Source: Anaerolineales bacterium (GTDB lineage Bacteria > Chloroflexota > Anaerolineae > Aggregatilineales > J027). Taken from it: a stretch of DNA of 64,000 nucleotides. The position numbers and the translations under genes were made by a program. Under the pieces are notes generated by a model. The model worked only from the letters and a program-made list of their open reading frames with translations. It searched no databases and had not been told where the DNA came from. Position 1 is the first letter of the stretch; each line of letters starts with the position of its first letter. The DNA lies in NCBI GenBank assembly GCA_020634155.1, contig JACKCI010000001.1, positions 1,488,001 through 1,552,000 on the forward strand, written 5' to 3'. Below, one piece after another: positions 1 to 9,201 of this stretch.

Positions 1-3000
1 AAAATTGAGCGCTGCGGAACTCGTCATCGAAGTCATCCGAGAAGTCGTCCAGCAGTTCCCGATAGGGACGACGGGTGTTGTTGTTCATGAGGCTAATCAC
101 ATCAAAGGCAAATTCGCCCTCGGAGGTGCTGGTGGTGCGGGTCGGAGCCAGCATACAGTCATCAATGCCCAAAATATCATAGTCGCTGGTGGTTTGGAAG
201 ACCACGACCCCACCCGGTGGCAAGCTCTCAAAAATCTTATCGACCTTCAACTGCCCGTTGCGGTTCCAAACCGAGACGCGATTGCCGACAACCTCTACAT
301 ACCAGATATTCCAGTCGCGGCTATAGAAATTCTCGACACTTTCGGACTCAATCTTGGCACCACTGGCATCCACGCTGTAAATCGTTAAGTTCCCGCCACG
401 CCCTTCAAAGAGCAACGAACCCGATGACGAATCACGCATCCGAATATCAAAATCGCCTTGGAAACTGCGGATATTGCAGGTAAACAAGAAATCACCCAGC
501 GTAGAGGTCAAGGCTTGCGCTTGCGCCAGCCCATCCAGTTGGATGTACTGGTCGGTGCCATTGCTGGCAAGCGTCACTTGGCTAATCGGAGAAGCCGACC
601 AGATATTGGTGGGGAATGACCCCGTATTATCAAAGTGGCTACTGGCTGGTTCGGCACGTTGGATGATGATGTCATCGAAGCCCGCTGGGAAGGTCGCCGC
701 ACCCGCCAAAGTTTGAAGATGAATCTCACCTGCTGGCAATGGCGTGCGGGTATCCGTCACTTGCATCACAAGGTTGCGGTCAAGGTAGATAAAAATAACC
801 CCGCCTTCCATCCACAATGTGACATCATACCAGCGGTTGGGGCTAATCCCCGAAATCGACTCAAGGCTACGCTCTCCATTAAGGTTAATCACCCCACCGG
901 GGTCGCCACGCTTCAGAGTCAAGAGATTAGCCCGTGCATCCAGCACATAATAGCCTTGGTCAGAGAAGCGGAAAATGACCCGTGTGCCTGTCGCATCGCT
1001 AAACAGATTGAATTTATAGCGAATAATCAAATCGGTTGCTGATGACTCAACCCACTCTGGAACATCCTCGCCCACAATCACCAGCGAGTTGGTCAAGCCT
1101 GATGTGCCATACAAGGCTTGGTTACCGCCTTCATTGACCAATTGCCAGCGCGACGTATCATAGAGCCAACCATCCAGAGCATCACTACTCTCCATATCTG
1201 CCAAGAAGGGCATTTGCCCCTTGGGTGGTGGTGGAATTGGGGTAGCTGTCGCTGTTGGCGTTGGTGAGGCATCGGGGGTTGGCGTTTCAGTCAACGTAGG
1301 TGAAGGTGTTGATGAGGGAGTATCCGTCGGAGATGGTGTCGCCGTATCCGTTGGCGTGAGGGTCGGCGTTTCGGTATCCGTGGGGGTAAAGGTATGGGTA
1401 GGCGTGTCCGTCGGCGTAGGTGTATCCGATGGGGTTGGGGTGTCCGTCGGCGTATTAGTAGTCGTTGGGGTATAGGTCGCTGTGTAGGTTGGTGTCGATG
1501 TAGCCGTGTCTGTCGGGGAAGGTGTCAAACTTGGATAACTGGCAACAGCCAAGCCATCTGTTGACCCACCGACCAATTGCAGCGTTTCCGCTTGTACAAA
1601 GCCCGTGCGCGTCTCGCCGTCGGCACTGGTATACACAATTCGCACCCAACGCAAGTCATCACTAATTTCGGTGATTTCGACTGGGGTATCTTGGTTGATA
1701 CGATCGATAGGGGCATACACATCATCTGGCCCACCCCGCACGGAGGTAAACAACACCGCTACACGGGCCTGTGGGGTGGAGGGTGTTGGCGTCCGAGTTG
1801 GCATGTCACTTGGCGTCTGGCTAGGCGATGAAGTTGCGCTATCACCAGTAGTCTGGCTTGGATTAGGGGTTTTGCTCGGCTGTGGCGTATCTGGTGTCGT
1901 TTGCGGTGGCGGTTCACTCACCACAGGCACTGGCGTGTCCTCTACCGATAAAGGTGTTTCAGCGATAGCCTCGGCGGTTATCGCGGTAGGTTGCGGGGTT
2001 GGGGTTGCGGTATCTAACGCTGCTTGCTGGGTTTCTTCGGGTTTTTCATCTTCACCACTCGTCAGCAGAAAAAAGGCTCCCCCTAACGCCAGCGCCAACA
2101 CCAAAATCACCGCTACACCAGAGAGAATCGTTGAAATCCGCTGCGGACGGCTGACCAGTGTTGAACCCGATGGCTGTTCAGGATAGCCCAGCGTTTGCAT
2201 ACCAGATGGTGTAGGCATGTGGGGAGGCATAAAACCTGATGGCGTGATATTAGTCCGAGGTGCCTGCGCCCGTTGGCGTTGCAGTTCAGAGATGGTTTGC
2301 CCTGCAAGGTCACGTAGCTGGATTGGCTTGGTGGTGATATTGGGGCCAAGCACTTGCTCAAGGTCATGAACAAGCTCGGCGGCAGTTTGATAGCGGTCGT
2401 TGGCTTTCTTTGCCATCGCCTTTTCAATAAGACGCTGGAACTCAACAGGCAATTCAGGATTAAGCGCCAATATCGAGGGTACAGGCTCGTTAATGTGCAG
2501 CATAATCGTACCCATTGCCGTCTCACCTGTAAACGGCAACAAGCCCGTCATCATCTTGAAGAGAATGACCCCCAACGAATAGATGTCGGCCCGCCCATCA
2601 ATCTCTGTACCGAGACCTTGTTCAGGCGACATATAGCCCGGTGTACCAATCGCAGCCCCGCTTGCGGTTAAGCCTTGCCCTCCTTCCACCAGACGGGCAA
2701 TCCCAAAGTCACTTAACCACGCATTAGCCTCTCCATCAATCATGATGTTAGAGGGTTTCACATCGCGGTGAACCACCCCTTGACGATGAGCATAATCCAG
2801 CGCCGAGCCGATTTGCTTAAAAATATGCAGCACCTCACCAATCGGGAGTTTGGCACGCTGCAAGATATCATCAAGCGTACCTGTTGGCAAATAGCGCATC
2901 ACAATATAGGGCGGGTCATGGGTGCCATCAAAGTCATACACGGGTAGGATATGAGGATGTTCAAGGCGGGCAATCAACCGTGCTTCTGAGGTAAAGCGGG

Positions 3001-3151
3001 CCACCGCAATGGGATCCATTGAGATGGCTTTATGGATAATCTTGACAGCAACATCGCGCCCAACACTGGTTTGATAGGCGCGGAAGACAGTCGCCATTCC
3101 ACCACGCCCAATTTCCTCTAATAACTCATACTGTCCAACTTTACCGAGCAT
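1..3151 (-). CDS. Membrane Ser/Thr protein kinase with Thr-Pro linker and LamG-like extracellular domains (C terminus off the window)
   Basis: The frame is open from the ATG at 3149-3151 to base 1, so at least 1050 residues lie here and the C terminus is missing. Residues about 7-265 are a Hanks-type kinase: a glycine loop (GRGGMATVF), VAVKII lysine, HRDVKPSN catalytic loop, DFG and an APE-like GTPGYMSPEQ. A single membrane segment follows near residues 340-365, so the kinase is cytoplasmic. Outside come a Thr/Pro/Ser-rich stretch, an SH3-like segment (about 460-530), a long Thr-Pro-Asp-Thr repeat linker (about 535-645) and two or more jelly-roll segments resembling LamG/DUF1080 domains; a third begins at the window edge. 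It starts 15 bases after the lipoprotein stop and is probably the last gene of the liv operon. The ligand is unknown. The kinase call is firm; the extracellular domain names are tentative. Confidence 0.9.
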   Translation of the reverse strand, partial: MLGKVGQYELLEEIGRGGMATVFRAYQTSVGRDVAVKIIHKAISMDPIAVARFTSEARLIARLEHPHILPVYDFDGTHDPPYIVMRYLPTGTLDDILQRAKLPIGEVLHIFKQIGSALDYAHRQGVVHRDVKPSNIMIDGEANAWLSDFGIARLVEGGQGLTASGAAIGTPGYMSPEQGLGTEIDGRADIYSLGVILFKMMTGLLPFTGETAMGTIMLHINEPVPSILALNPELPVEFQRLIEKAMAKKANDRYQTAAELVHDLEQVLGPNITTKPIQLRDLAGQTISELQRQRAQAPRTNITPSGFMPPHMPTPSGMQTLGYPEQPSGSTLVSRPQRISTILSGVAVILVLALALGGAFFLLTSGEDEKPEETQQAALDTATPTPQPTAITAEAIAETPLSVEDTPVPVVSEPPPQTTPDTPQPSKTPNPSQTTGDSATSSPSQTPSDMPTRTPTPSTPQARVAVLFTSVRGGPDDVYAPIDRINQDTPVEITEISDDLRWVRIVYTSADGETRTGFVQAETLQLVGGSTDGLAVASYPSLTPSPTDTATSTPTYTATYTPTTTNTPTDTPTPSDTPTPTDTPTHTFTPTDTETPTLTPTDTATPSPTDTPSSTPSPTLTETPTPDASPTPTATATPIPPPPKGQMPFLADMESSDALDGWLYDTSRWQLVNEGGNQALYGTSGLTNSLVIVGEDVPEWVESSATDLIIRYKFNLFSDATGTRVIFRFSDQGYYVLDARANLLTLKRGDPGGVINLNGERSLESISGISPNRWYDVTLWMEGGVIFIYLDRNLVMQVTDTRTPLPAGEIHLQTLAGAATFPAGFDDIIIQRAEPASSHFDNTGSFPTNIWSASPISQVTLASNGTDQYIQLDGLAQAQALTSTLGDFLFTCNIRSFQGDFDIRMRDSSSGSLLFEGRGGNLTIYSVDASGAKIESESVENFYSRDWNIWYVEVVGNRVSVWNRNGQLKVDKIFESLPPGGVVVFQTTSDYDILGIDDCMLAPTRTTSTSEGEFAFDVISLMNNNTRRPYRELLDDFSDDFDDEFRSAQF

Positions 3152-3166
3152 AAAAACCTGCTTTGG

Positions 3167-3679
3167 CTAGTCGATATTTTTGGCAATGTCCGCAATCAAC
3201 TCCAAAAGTGGGGTTATTGCTTCCGATGATATTTCGCTCCCAGCTTCCTCTGGAACAATCCGTAACTTGAGGACAGTCTCATCCGCATGATAAATAATGA
3301 GTTGCCCTCCCGTCATCACCGCTATGTCAAAGCGGTCACGCCCCAGTCGCTCTGTCTCAAAACGGACACCCTGTACTTGCCAATCGAGCATCTCATCCTC
3401 AAGCGCAACCGTTGCTGCTGACTCGGTAGCATAACTCACAATCGTCAAATACGCATTGGTTCCACGTAAATCGTCTTGTCCTTCATAGATGAGCGTCAAG
3501 TAGCCGTAGTTGCTCTGATTTTCCAATGATAACTCAGTACGGTTACGGGTATCCAGTTCCCATGAGCCAACTTCTTCAGGGAAACGCTCGGCCCACTGAC
3601 GGGCGCGATTCTTGGGGCTGGTGCCACATGCCGCCAATACAAGGGTCATGAGTACAAGAATCCACATCCATCGGCGCAT
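3167..3679 (-). CDS. Predicted lipoprotein of unknown function
   Basis: 170 residues. The N terminus is a lipoprotein signal: two arginines, a hydrophobic run and the lipobox LAAC with Cys about 18, so the mature protein should be anchored to the outer face of the membrane. The remainder (QWAERFPEEVGSWELD..., then a beta-rich part) matches no family I recognise. It lies 2 bases after the livF stop and 15 bases before the kinase start, on the same strand, so it is very probably co-transcribed with both. It could be a sensor or accessory for the kinase, but that is only positional inference. Confidence 0.75.
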   Translation of the reverse strand: MRRWMWILVLMTLVLAACGTSPKNRARQWAERFPEEVGSWELDTRNRTELSLENQSNYGYLTLIYEGQDDLRGTNAYLTIVSYATESAATVALEDEMLDWQVQGVRFETERLGRDRFDIAVMTGGQLIIYHADETVLKLRIVPEEAGSEISSEAITPLLELIADIAKNID

Positions 3680-3681
3680 GG

Positions 3682-4398
3682 CTAATGTCCCCCTAAATAG
3701 GCTTCGCGGACAGTCTCATCATTGAGCAAAGTCGTGGCATCATCTGCCATGACCACCCGCCCTGTCTGCAATACATAGCCCCGATGCGCCACTTGCAACG
3801 CCATCTGAGCATTCTGCTCTACCAACAAAATCGTTGTCTTCTGCTCCGTATTCAGGAAACGGATAATCTCGAAAATATCCCGCACCAACAGTGGAGCCAA
3901 TCCCATTGACGGCTCATCTAGCAGCAAAATCTGGGGTCGGCTCATCAGCGCCCGCCCGATGGCTAACATCTGCTGCTCACCACCAGAGAGGGTACCCCCG
4001 ACTTGCTTCTCGCGCTCCTTCAAACGCGGGAAAATGGAGAAGACATACTCCATATCATGCTGGATACCACGCTCATCTTTACGGGTATAAGCCCCCAATT
4101 GTAGATTGTCACGCACGGTTAAGCGGCTGAAAATCTTGCGGCCTTCAGGGCTTTGCACCACTCCCATGCTCACAATATCATGGGGGCGCACACGGGTGAT
4201 GACCTTGCCTTGTAGCAAGATGTCGCCTTCGGTCGGCGGGGTTATCCCGCAAATAGTATTAAGGGTAGTGGTCTTGCCCGCTCCATTGCTGCCAATGAGC
4301 GTTACCACCTCGCCCTCCTCCACCGTCAATGAAATCCCCTTAAGGGCGTGGATTTTGCCATAATAGGTATGTATATTGTTAACTTCCAGCAGGGCCAT
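3682..4398 (-). CDS. livF: Branched-chain amino acid ABC transporter, ATP-binding protein LivF
   Basis: 238 residues, the normal LivF length. Walker A GSNGAGKT lies at 36-43, the signature LSGGEQQ at 137-143 and Walker B ILLLDEPS at 157-164, followed by the LivF-typical switch and D-loop (MGLAPLLV). It is one of two ATPases driving uptake of branched-chain or related amino acids through LivHM. The start codon lies 20 bases inside the end of livG, which suggests translational coupling. LivF and LivG are told apart by length and by the LivF-like VQSPEGRKIFSRLTV segment. Confidence 0.93.
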   Translation of the reverse strand: MALLEVNNIHTYYGKIHALKGISLTVEEGEVVTLIGSNGAGKTTTLNTICGITPPTEGDILLQGKVITRVRPHDIVSMGVVQSPEGRKIFSRLTVRDNLQLGAYTRKDERGIQHDMEYVFSIFPRLKEREKQVGGTLSGGEQQMLAIGRALMSRPQILLLDEPSMGLAPLLVRDIFEIIRFLNTEQKTTILLVEQNAQMALQVAHRGYVLQTGRVVMADDATTLLNDETVREAYLGGH

Positions 4399-5164
4399 CT
4401 TCCAACACCGTTCCTAAATAAGCTTCTATAACGCGGGGGTTGCGTTGCACCTCATCAGGGGTGCCATCGGCAATCACCTTGCCATAATCCAAGACCGTCA
4501 CTTGGTCAGAAACATTCATTACCAAGTGCATATCATGTTCAATAAGCAAAATGGTGAGGTCGAGTTCATCGCGCAACCGTCGGATAAAATGAATCATCTC
4601 TGTTGTTTCTTGAGGGTTCATACCAGCAGTGGGTTCATCCAGCAGCAGCAGACGCGGGGTACTTGCCAAAGCGCGGGCAATCTCCAAGCGGCGCTGCATC
4701 CCATACGCCAAGTTAGTCGCCATCACATCTCCAAAGCCCTCTAGCCCAACAAATTGCAGTAAGCGGAAGGCCTTGGCAAGGCTCTCGCGGTGTTCTCGTC
4801 GATAGGCTGGGTGTCCAACAATCGCACCAATCGGCCCACCGCCCAAGCGGGTATGCATACCGACAAGGATATTTTCAAGGGTAGTCATACCTGTAAATAG
4901 ATGGATGTTTTGATAGGTACGGGCAATCCCCAAAGCGTTCACTTGGTCAGGACGCATCCCGCGAATCTCACGACCAAGAAAGACAACACGCCCTTCTTCG
5001 GGTGTATAGAAGCCCGTTACACAGTTAAAGAAGGTGGTCTTTCCTGCACCATTTGGCCCAATCAAGCTGGCAATGGCCCCTTTAGGAATTGTCAGGCTGG
5101 CCTCTGAAACTGCTTTGAGGCCACCAAACATCTTGGTTATGGACTGAACTTCGAGCGTGTTCAT
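4379..5164 (-). CDS. livG: Branched-chain amino acid ABC transporter, ATP-binding protein LivG
   Basis: 261 residues. Walker A GPNGAGKT is at 36-43, the degenerate signature typical of LivG (AYGMQRRLEIARAL) at about 153-166, Walker B LLLLDEPT at 172-179 and the switch His in LIEHDMHLVM. The C terminus carries the LivG-type extension (VIADGTPDEVQRNPRVIEAYLG). The ATG overlaps the livM stop as ATGA, and the 3' end overlaps livF, so the genes are translationally coupled. It energises the LivHM channel on the cytoplasmic side. Confidence 0.94.
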   Translation of the reverse strand: MNTLEVQSITKMFGGLKAVSEASLTIPKGAIASLIGPNGAGKTTFFNCVTGFYTPEEGRVVFLGREIRGMRPDQVNALGIARTYQNIHLFTGMTTLENILVGMHTRLGGGPIGAIVGHPAYRREHRESLAKAFRLLQFVGLEGFGDVMATNLAYGMQRRLEIARALASTPRLLLLDEPTAGMNPQETTEMIHFIRRLRDELDLTILLIEHDMHLVMNVSDQVTVLDYGKVIADGTPDEVQRNPRVIEAYLGTVLEDGPAGS

Positions 5165-7575
5165 ACTTGGGTCTCCTCATCAGCATAGCGACGGGCAAGG
5201 TCTTCAAGAGAAGGCGGAGGGGCTGGCATCAGGCCTTCACGTCGAACAACCATCGTGACAATCAGCAACAGCCCAAAGACCATAATGCGGTAGTCTTGGA
5301 TAGGCCGCAGCAGTTCAGGCAGGCCAATGAGTACGATACTCCCAACAATAACTCCCGGCAAGCTCCCCATCCCGCCGATAATCACCAGCGAAAGAACATT
5401 GATGGAGATTTCTAGGGTAAAGTCATCAGGGAAAATCGAATTTTGACGAGAGGCGTAAATCATCCCCGCTAAAGAGGCAATCGCGGCCCCAATGGAGAAG
5501 GCCAGCAGCTTGAGGTTCACCAAATTAATGCCCATCGCTTGGGCAATATCTTCATCGCTGCGGATGGCTAACCACGCCCGACCGACCCGTGATTGACGCA
5601 AGCGGCTGGACACATAAAAAACCAACCCAATCCCGACAAAGCTGAGATACATCAGCACTAGATTACCCACTTGAATGGAGGTGCCATTCGGGATGGGTTT
5701 AGGAATACCCAGCGCCCCCGATGGTCCGCCAGTGGTTTTGTCTAAATTCTTGAGCGCCAAACTGATAATTTCGCCAAAGCCCAAGGTCACGATTGCCAGA
5801 TAGTCACCTCGCAACCGTAACACCGGAAAGCCCAACAAAATTCCAGCGAAGGCCCCTACCATTGGCGCAATCATCAGTGTAATGATAAAAGCCGAGAAAC
5901 GGTCAACATCAAAGAGGCCTATCGCAACCCCTAGCGCCTGCACAGCAAAACTCACAGCAACAACAACCGCCACCAAAACCACCGCTACCAATGCTGGCGG
6001 CTGATTAGACCAAATCGGCACCTTGGTTAACAACGCATCTTGCGGTTTAGGCTCAACAGTAGATGAGGCCGCAGGTATCACTTTTCGCCAAGAAGGAAGC
6101 ACAAGGAAAATAATCACAGGAGCTACTACAGTAGCGGTCAAAACCGTCCAACCGATGGTGTTCACCCCATTTGAGGTCAACTTAAACTGCTCGCTTTCAA
6201 CCGCCAGAAAAGCGAAGGTATAGGCTCCAATTGCGTAGAAGGCCACATACCCAAGGTCAAGCAAACCCGCATAGCCCACCACAATATTGAGACCAAGCCC
6301 AAACATCGCCGCCAAGCCAACCTTGCCGAGGATAAAAGTCTGGTATTGATCCATAAACAGGGGCATAGCAAGCACAACCGCCGCCGCCATACTGCCGACA
6401 TAAATCGTCTCGAATTGTTCAGGTTGGCGATAATTGGCGTAGAAAATATAAATCGCTAGGCCAATCAAAACTACACCCGCAATCCCAAGTGACGTTACAT
6501 GTGCGGCAGAACTTGTAAATTGAAGTTCAAACGGTCCTAGTTTTAGAAGCCAATCTCCCGATTGAGTTCCAGCGAAGCTCGGCGCTATAAAGCTGAGGTT
6601 GTTGCCTTGTAAGCGGATAAAGGTCAATATACCGACCACCGCCAACACTGCGAGAGGTATCCCTACCCGCGCCGAATAGGGCAAAATTGTGCTAGATAAA
6701 GTCGCCCGTCGCACAGCAACAACCGCAAAGACCACCACCATAAAGCCAATGCCTAGTTGTAAGCTTTGCCCGTTTACCAACGATTCTGAAGTTAACTTCA
6801 GCACCTTATTCAGATTAATCACTTGAAGGTTAGTCTCACGACCGAGCGGCTGCCGATGTTCGACCGTTAGCCATAGCAACAAGAAAATCAAGAAAGGCAA
6901 TGTCAACATGAACCAGTGCGTAACAAGCGTCAAATATCGCCCTACACCACTCACTTCCAAGCGTGTACTGGCTTGCTTTTCCCAATAGGCTCGCCAATTC
7001 ACACGCTGGATAAGGATGTTGCCACCACCACCCACCAAGGCCGCCAATACAATCAATAGCCCTAAGCCATAAAAGCCCCCGACATGCAATGGCCCTAATG
7101 ACAGTAAGGCATATTTATCTTGGGTGTATAGCGCCATTGGGTTGGTGCGTAATACGACATCTTCAATATATTCGCCTGTCACGGGATTAGGCTTGGGGTT
7201 AGCAAAAAGCTCGTCTTCTGGCACCCCTGATAACACATGCATTGGATAGGTGTTCATATTAGCGAAATAAAGGTTAGCAACATTGATGCCCTTGGCATGC
7301 CACCGATTGATGAGGCCCAAGAACAACAGTAACATCACCACAGCAACCAACCCCAACACAACCACCTGCTGCACTACCTGTTGAGTTGGTAAGCGTTTGG
7401 CTAAACGCCAGCCCAGATAAAGTGTCAGCAGCAAAAATAGAGGAACGGTAATAGAAGCCAGTGCCTCGCTACCATCAGAAGGAAGACCGATTAAAGTCAA
7501 GAAGATAAAGCCAGCACCCAGTGTTAGCCCCGTTTTAAATGCTTGGTCAAAATAGCTACGGATCGTTGCAATCAT
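5161..7575 (-). CDS. livM: Branched-chain amino acid ABC transporter permease LivM with a large extra N-terminal membrane region
   Basis: 804 residues, about twice the usual LivM. The recognisable permease core begins near residue 395 and contains the LivM hallmarks: GLGLNIVVGYAGLLDLGYVAFYAIGAY, the EIISLALKNLDKTTGG loop, GRAWLAIRSDEDIAQAMGIN (coupling region) and the GGMGSLPGVIVGS segment near the end. Ahead of it are about 390 residues with several hydrophobic segments separated by polar loops, one with a NPKPNPVTGEYIED motif that may face outside. I do not recognise this extension as a known domain. The core also has a polar insertion (about 505-520) rich in Pro and Lys. It ends in ATGA overlap with livG and starts 4 bases after livH. 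Confidence 0.92.
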   Translation of the reverse strand: MIATIRSYFDQAFKTGLTLGAGFIFLTLIGLPSDGSEALASITVPLFLLLTLYLGWRLAKRLPTQQVVQQVVVLGLVAVVMLLLFLGLINRWHAKGINVANLYFANMNTYPMHVLSGVPEDELFANPKPNPVTGEYIEDVVLRTNPMALYTQDKYALLSLGPLHVGGFYGLGLLIVLAALVGGGGNILIQRVNWRAYWEKQASTRLEVSGVGRYLTLVTHWFMLTLPFLIFLLLWLTVEHRQPLGRETNLQVINLNKVLKLTSESLVNGQSLQLGIGFMVVVFAVVAVRRATLSSTILPYSARVGIPLAVLAVVGILTFIRLQGNNLSFIAPSFAGTQSGDWLLKLGPFELQFTSSAAHVTSLGIAGVVLIGLAIYIFYANYRQPEQFETIYVGSMAAAVVLAMPLFMDQYQTFILGKVGLAAMFGLGLNIVVGYAGLLDLGYVAFYAIGAYTFAFLAVESEQFKLTSNGVNTIGWTVLTATVVAPVIIFLVLPSWRKVIPAASSTVEPKPQDALLTKVPIWSNQPPALVAVVLVAVVVAVSFAVQALGVAIGLFDVDRFSAFIITLMIAPMVGAFAGILLGFPVLRLRGDYLAIVTLGFGEIISLALKNLDKTTGGPSGALGIPKPIPNGTSIQVGNLVLMYLSFVGIGLVFYVSSRLRQSRVGRAWLAIRSDEDIAQAMGINLVNLKLLAFSIGAAIASLAGMIYASRQNSIFPDDFTLEISINVLSLVIIGGMGSLPGVIVGSIVLIGLPELLRPIQDYRIMVFGLLLIVTMVVRREGLMPAPPPSLEDLARRYADEETQV

Positions 7576-7579
7576 GGCC

Positions 7580-9115
7580 CTACACCTTCTTGATCTCAGA
7601 AGCCGCCCCGAAGATACCCGATGGGCGGAAAATCAACACGAGAACCAGCAGACCGAAGGCAATTGCATCTTTCCATTGGTCACCAAAGCCGAGTAGGTTC
7701 GGGCCAAGCGATTCCACAATCCCTAGGAAAAAACCGCCAAACATAGCCCCCGGAATACTGCCAATACCACCGAGTACAGCAGCAGTAAAGGCTTTCAGGC
7801 CGGGCAGGAAGCCAAATTTGAAGTAGATTTTCTCACTTCGCAGGCCAAGCATGACTCCAGCAGCACCACCCAGAGCCGCCCCCAGCATAAAGGTGAAGAC
7901 AATCACGCGGTCAACATTAATCCCCATTAGGGCGGCTGTCGATTTGTCTTGCGCCACCGCCCGCATCGCCTTGCCCATCTTGGTACGCTGCACAATCACA
8001 TACAGCAAAATCATCAGCAACACCGAAGTAATCACAATCAAGGTGCCGACCTTGCTGATGCCCAAAACACCTAAACGTCCTAACGAAACATCAAAGGTGG
8101 TGGGGTCACTCAGCAGACGCGCACTCGGATAGGCTTGGCGATTACCGCCAAAAATCCGCAGGGCCACCTGTTGCAAGAAAATAGAGGCCCCAATTGCACT
8201 AATCAGGGGAGCCAAGCGCGGAGCCTTGCGGAGTGGTCGATACGCCACATTCTCCAACGCAATCGATAGCAACATCGAGACAGCCATCCCGCACACCATC
8301 GCAAACATAACGCCTACCGCTGTGATAACCACAAGGTAAACATGCGGCGCATAGCCCCCTAACCCGACAAAGGCTCCATAACCTGCCGCATAGCCAACTA
8401 CAAAGCGTACTGGAGTGGAAAATAGGGTAAAGAGCCATTCGGGGGTTTGGAAGTTGGTCGCCTTGCGATTGGTGTAGCCCGTAAAGAGCCGCTCAAGGGG
8501 TAAGAACATCACACCCACCGCAAAAGGCACCACAAAGGTGGCAATCGCGGTGGCCCCATCTTCAAAACTGCGGTCACCACCGCTAATGAGAAGTTGCATG
8601 GAGAGATAGCCCGCATAGGCCCCAAACATGACCACCTCACCATGCGCGAAGTTAATCATGAACAAGATGCCATAGACCAACGTATACCCTAGCGCAATCA
8701 GGGCATAGACCCCGCCTTGAATGGTCCCATTCACCAGCAAGCGCGACCATGTCACGAATTGCAGCGGCGTTGCGTCTAGCACAGAAGCAACCCGCATCGT
8801 GAAGGCCCACATCAAGACCACCCCAACTGTATTGAGGATGAGTGGGCTAACGGGTTCATTCTCCCCTGCCCCCATCCGTCGATAGGCCTCAAAAATGAAA
8901 ATGAGACCCACCAGCATATAGGCAAACATGGCAGCCGCCAACACACCGGACACGGTCTCTATCCAGTCTAAGGGTTCAGCGCTAAAAAGTTGTGAGGTCT
9001 TGCCAATCAACCAAAAAATGCGAAAAAAGCCTAGTAAAATGCCATATAAAAGGTACTTTGCGCTAAATTCCACATACTCTAGTTCAAAACGTTGTTGTCC
9101 TACCTGTATTGTCAT
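7580..9115 (-). CDS. livH: Branched-chain amino acid ABC transporter permease LivH, enlarged
   Basis: 511 residues against about 290-310 for typical LivH. The core signature is clear: LLVNGTIQGGVYALIALGYTLVYGILFMINFAHGEVVMFGAYAGY, ENVAYRPLRKAPRLAPLISAIGASIF, the TKMGKAMRAVAQDKSTAALMGINVDRVI coupling region and GLKAFTAAVLGGIGSIPGAMFGG. An extra N-terminal region of about 125 residues with three or so hydrophobic segments precedes it, and about 95 extra residues are inserted after the first helices of the core. It forms the membrane channel with LivM. A hairpin terminator separates it from livJ upstream, so it is probably expressed by partial read-through. Confidence 0.92.
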   Translation of the reverse strand: MTIQVGQQRFELEYVEFSAKYLLYGILLGFFRIFWLIGKTSQLFSAEPLDWIETVSGVLAAAMFAYMLVGLIFIFEAYRRMGAGENEPVSPLILNTVGVVLMWAFTMRVASVLDATPLQFVTWSRLLVNGTIQGGVYALIALGYTLVYGILFMINFAHGEVVMFGAYAGYLSMQLLISGGDRSFEDGATAIATFVVPFAVGVMFLPLERLFTGYTNRKATNFQTPEWLFTLFSTPVRFVVGYAAGYGAFVGLGGYAPHVYLVVITAVGVMFAMVCGMAVSMLLSIALENVAYRPLRKAPRLAPLISAIGASIFLQQVALRIFGGNRQAYPSARLLSDPTTFDVSLGRLGVLGISKVGTLIVITSVLLMILLYVIVQRTKMGKAMRAVAQDKSTAALMGINVDRVIVFTFMLGAALGGAAGVMLGLRSEKIYFKFGFLPGLKAFTAAVLGGIGSIPGAMFGGFFLGIVESLGPNLLGFGDQWKDAIAFGLLVLVLIFRPSGIFGAASEIKKV

Positions 9116-9150
9116 AAAAGCTCCAGTGTATTTTTGGCACTATTGTAAAC

Positions 9151-9183
9151 AAAAAGCAGGTAACGACAAGCCTGTTACCTGCT
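9151..9183 (-). terminator. Hairpin with T-tract between livJ and livH (partial terminator)
   Basis: A perfect 10-bp stem, AGCAGGTAAC (9155-9164) against GTTACCTGCT (9174-9183), encloses a 9-base loop. Read on the minus strand it is followed directly by TTTTT (9151-9155) and more T-rich sequence. It lies in the only sizeable gap of the liv operon. This is the usual place for a leaky terminator that gives excess binding protein over the membrane parts. Confidence 0.8.
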
Positions 9184-9201
9184 CTTTAATAGGCGAAAAT
9201 T

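Noticed and set aside
1221..1475. A plus-strand frame of Val-Gly repeats
   Set aside because: It is the antisense shadow of the Thr-Pro linker of the kinase gene on the minus strand.
7580..9115. Possible gene fusion artefact in livH
   Set aside because: The reading frame and hydrophobic pattern are continuous, and LivM in the same operon is enlarged too, so the size is probably genuine.
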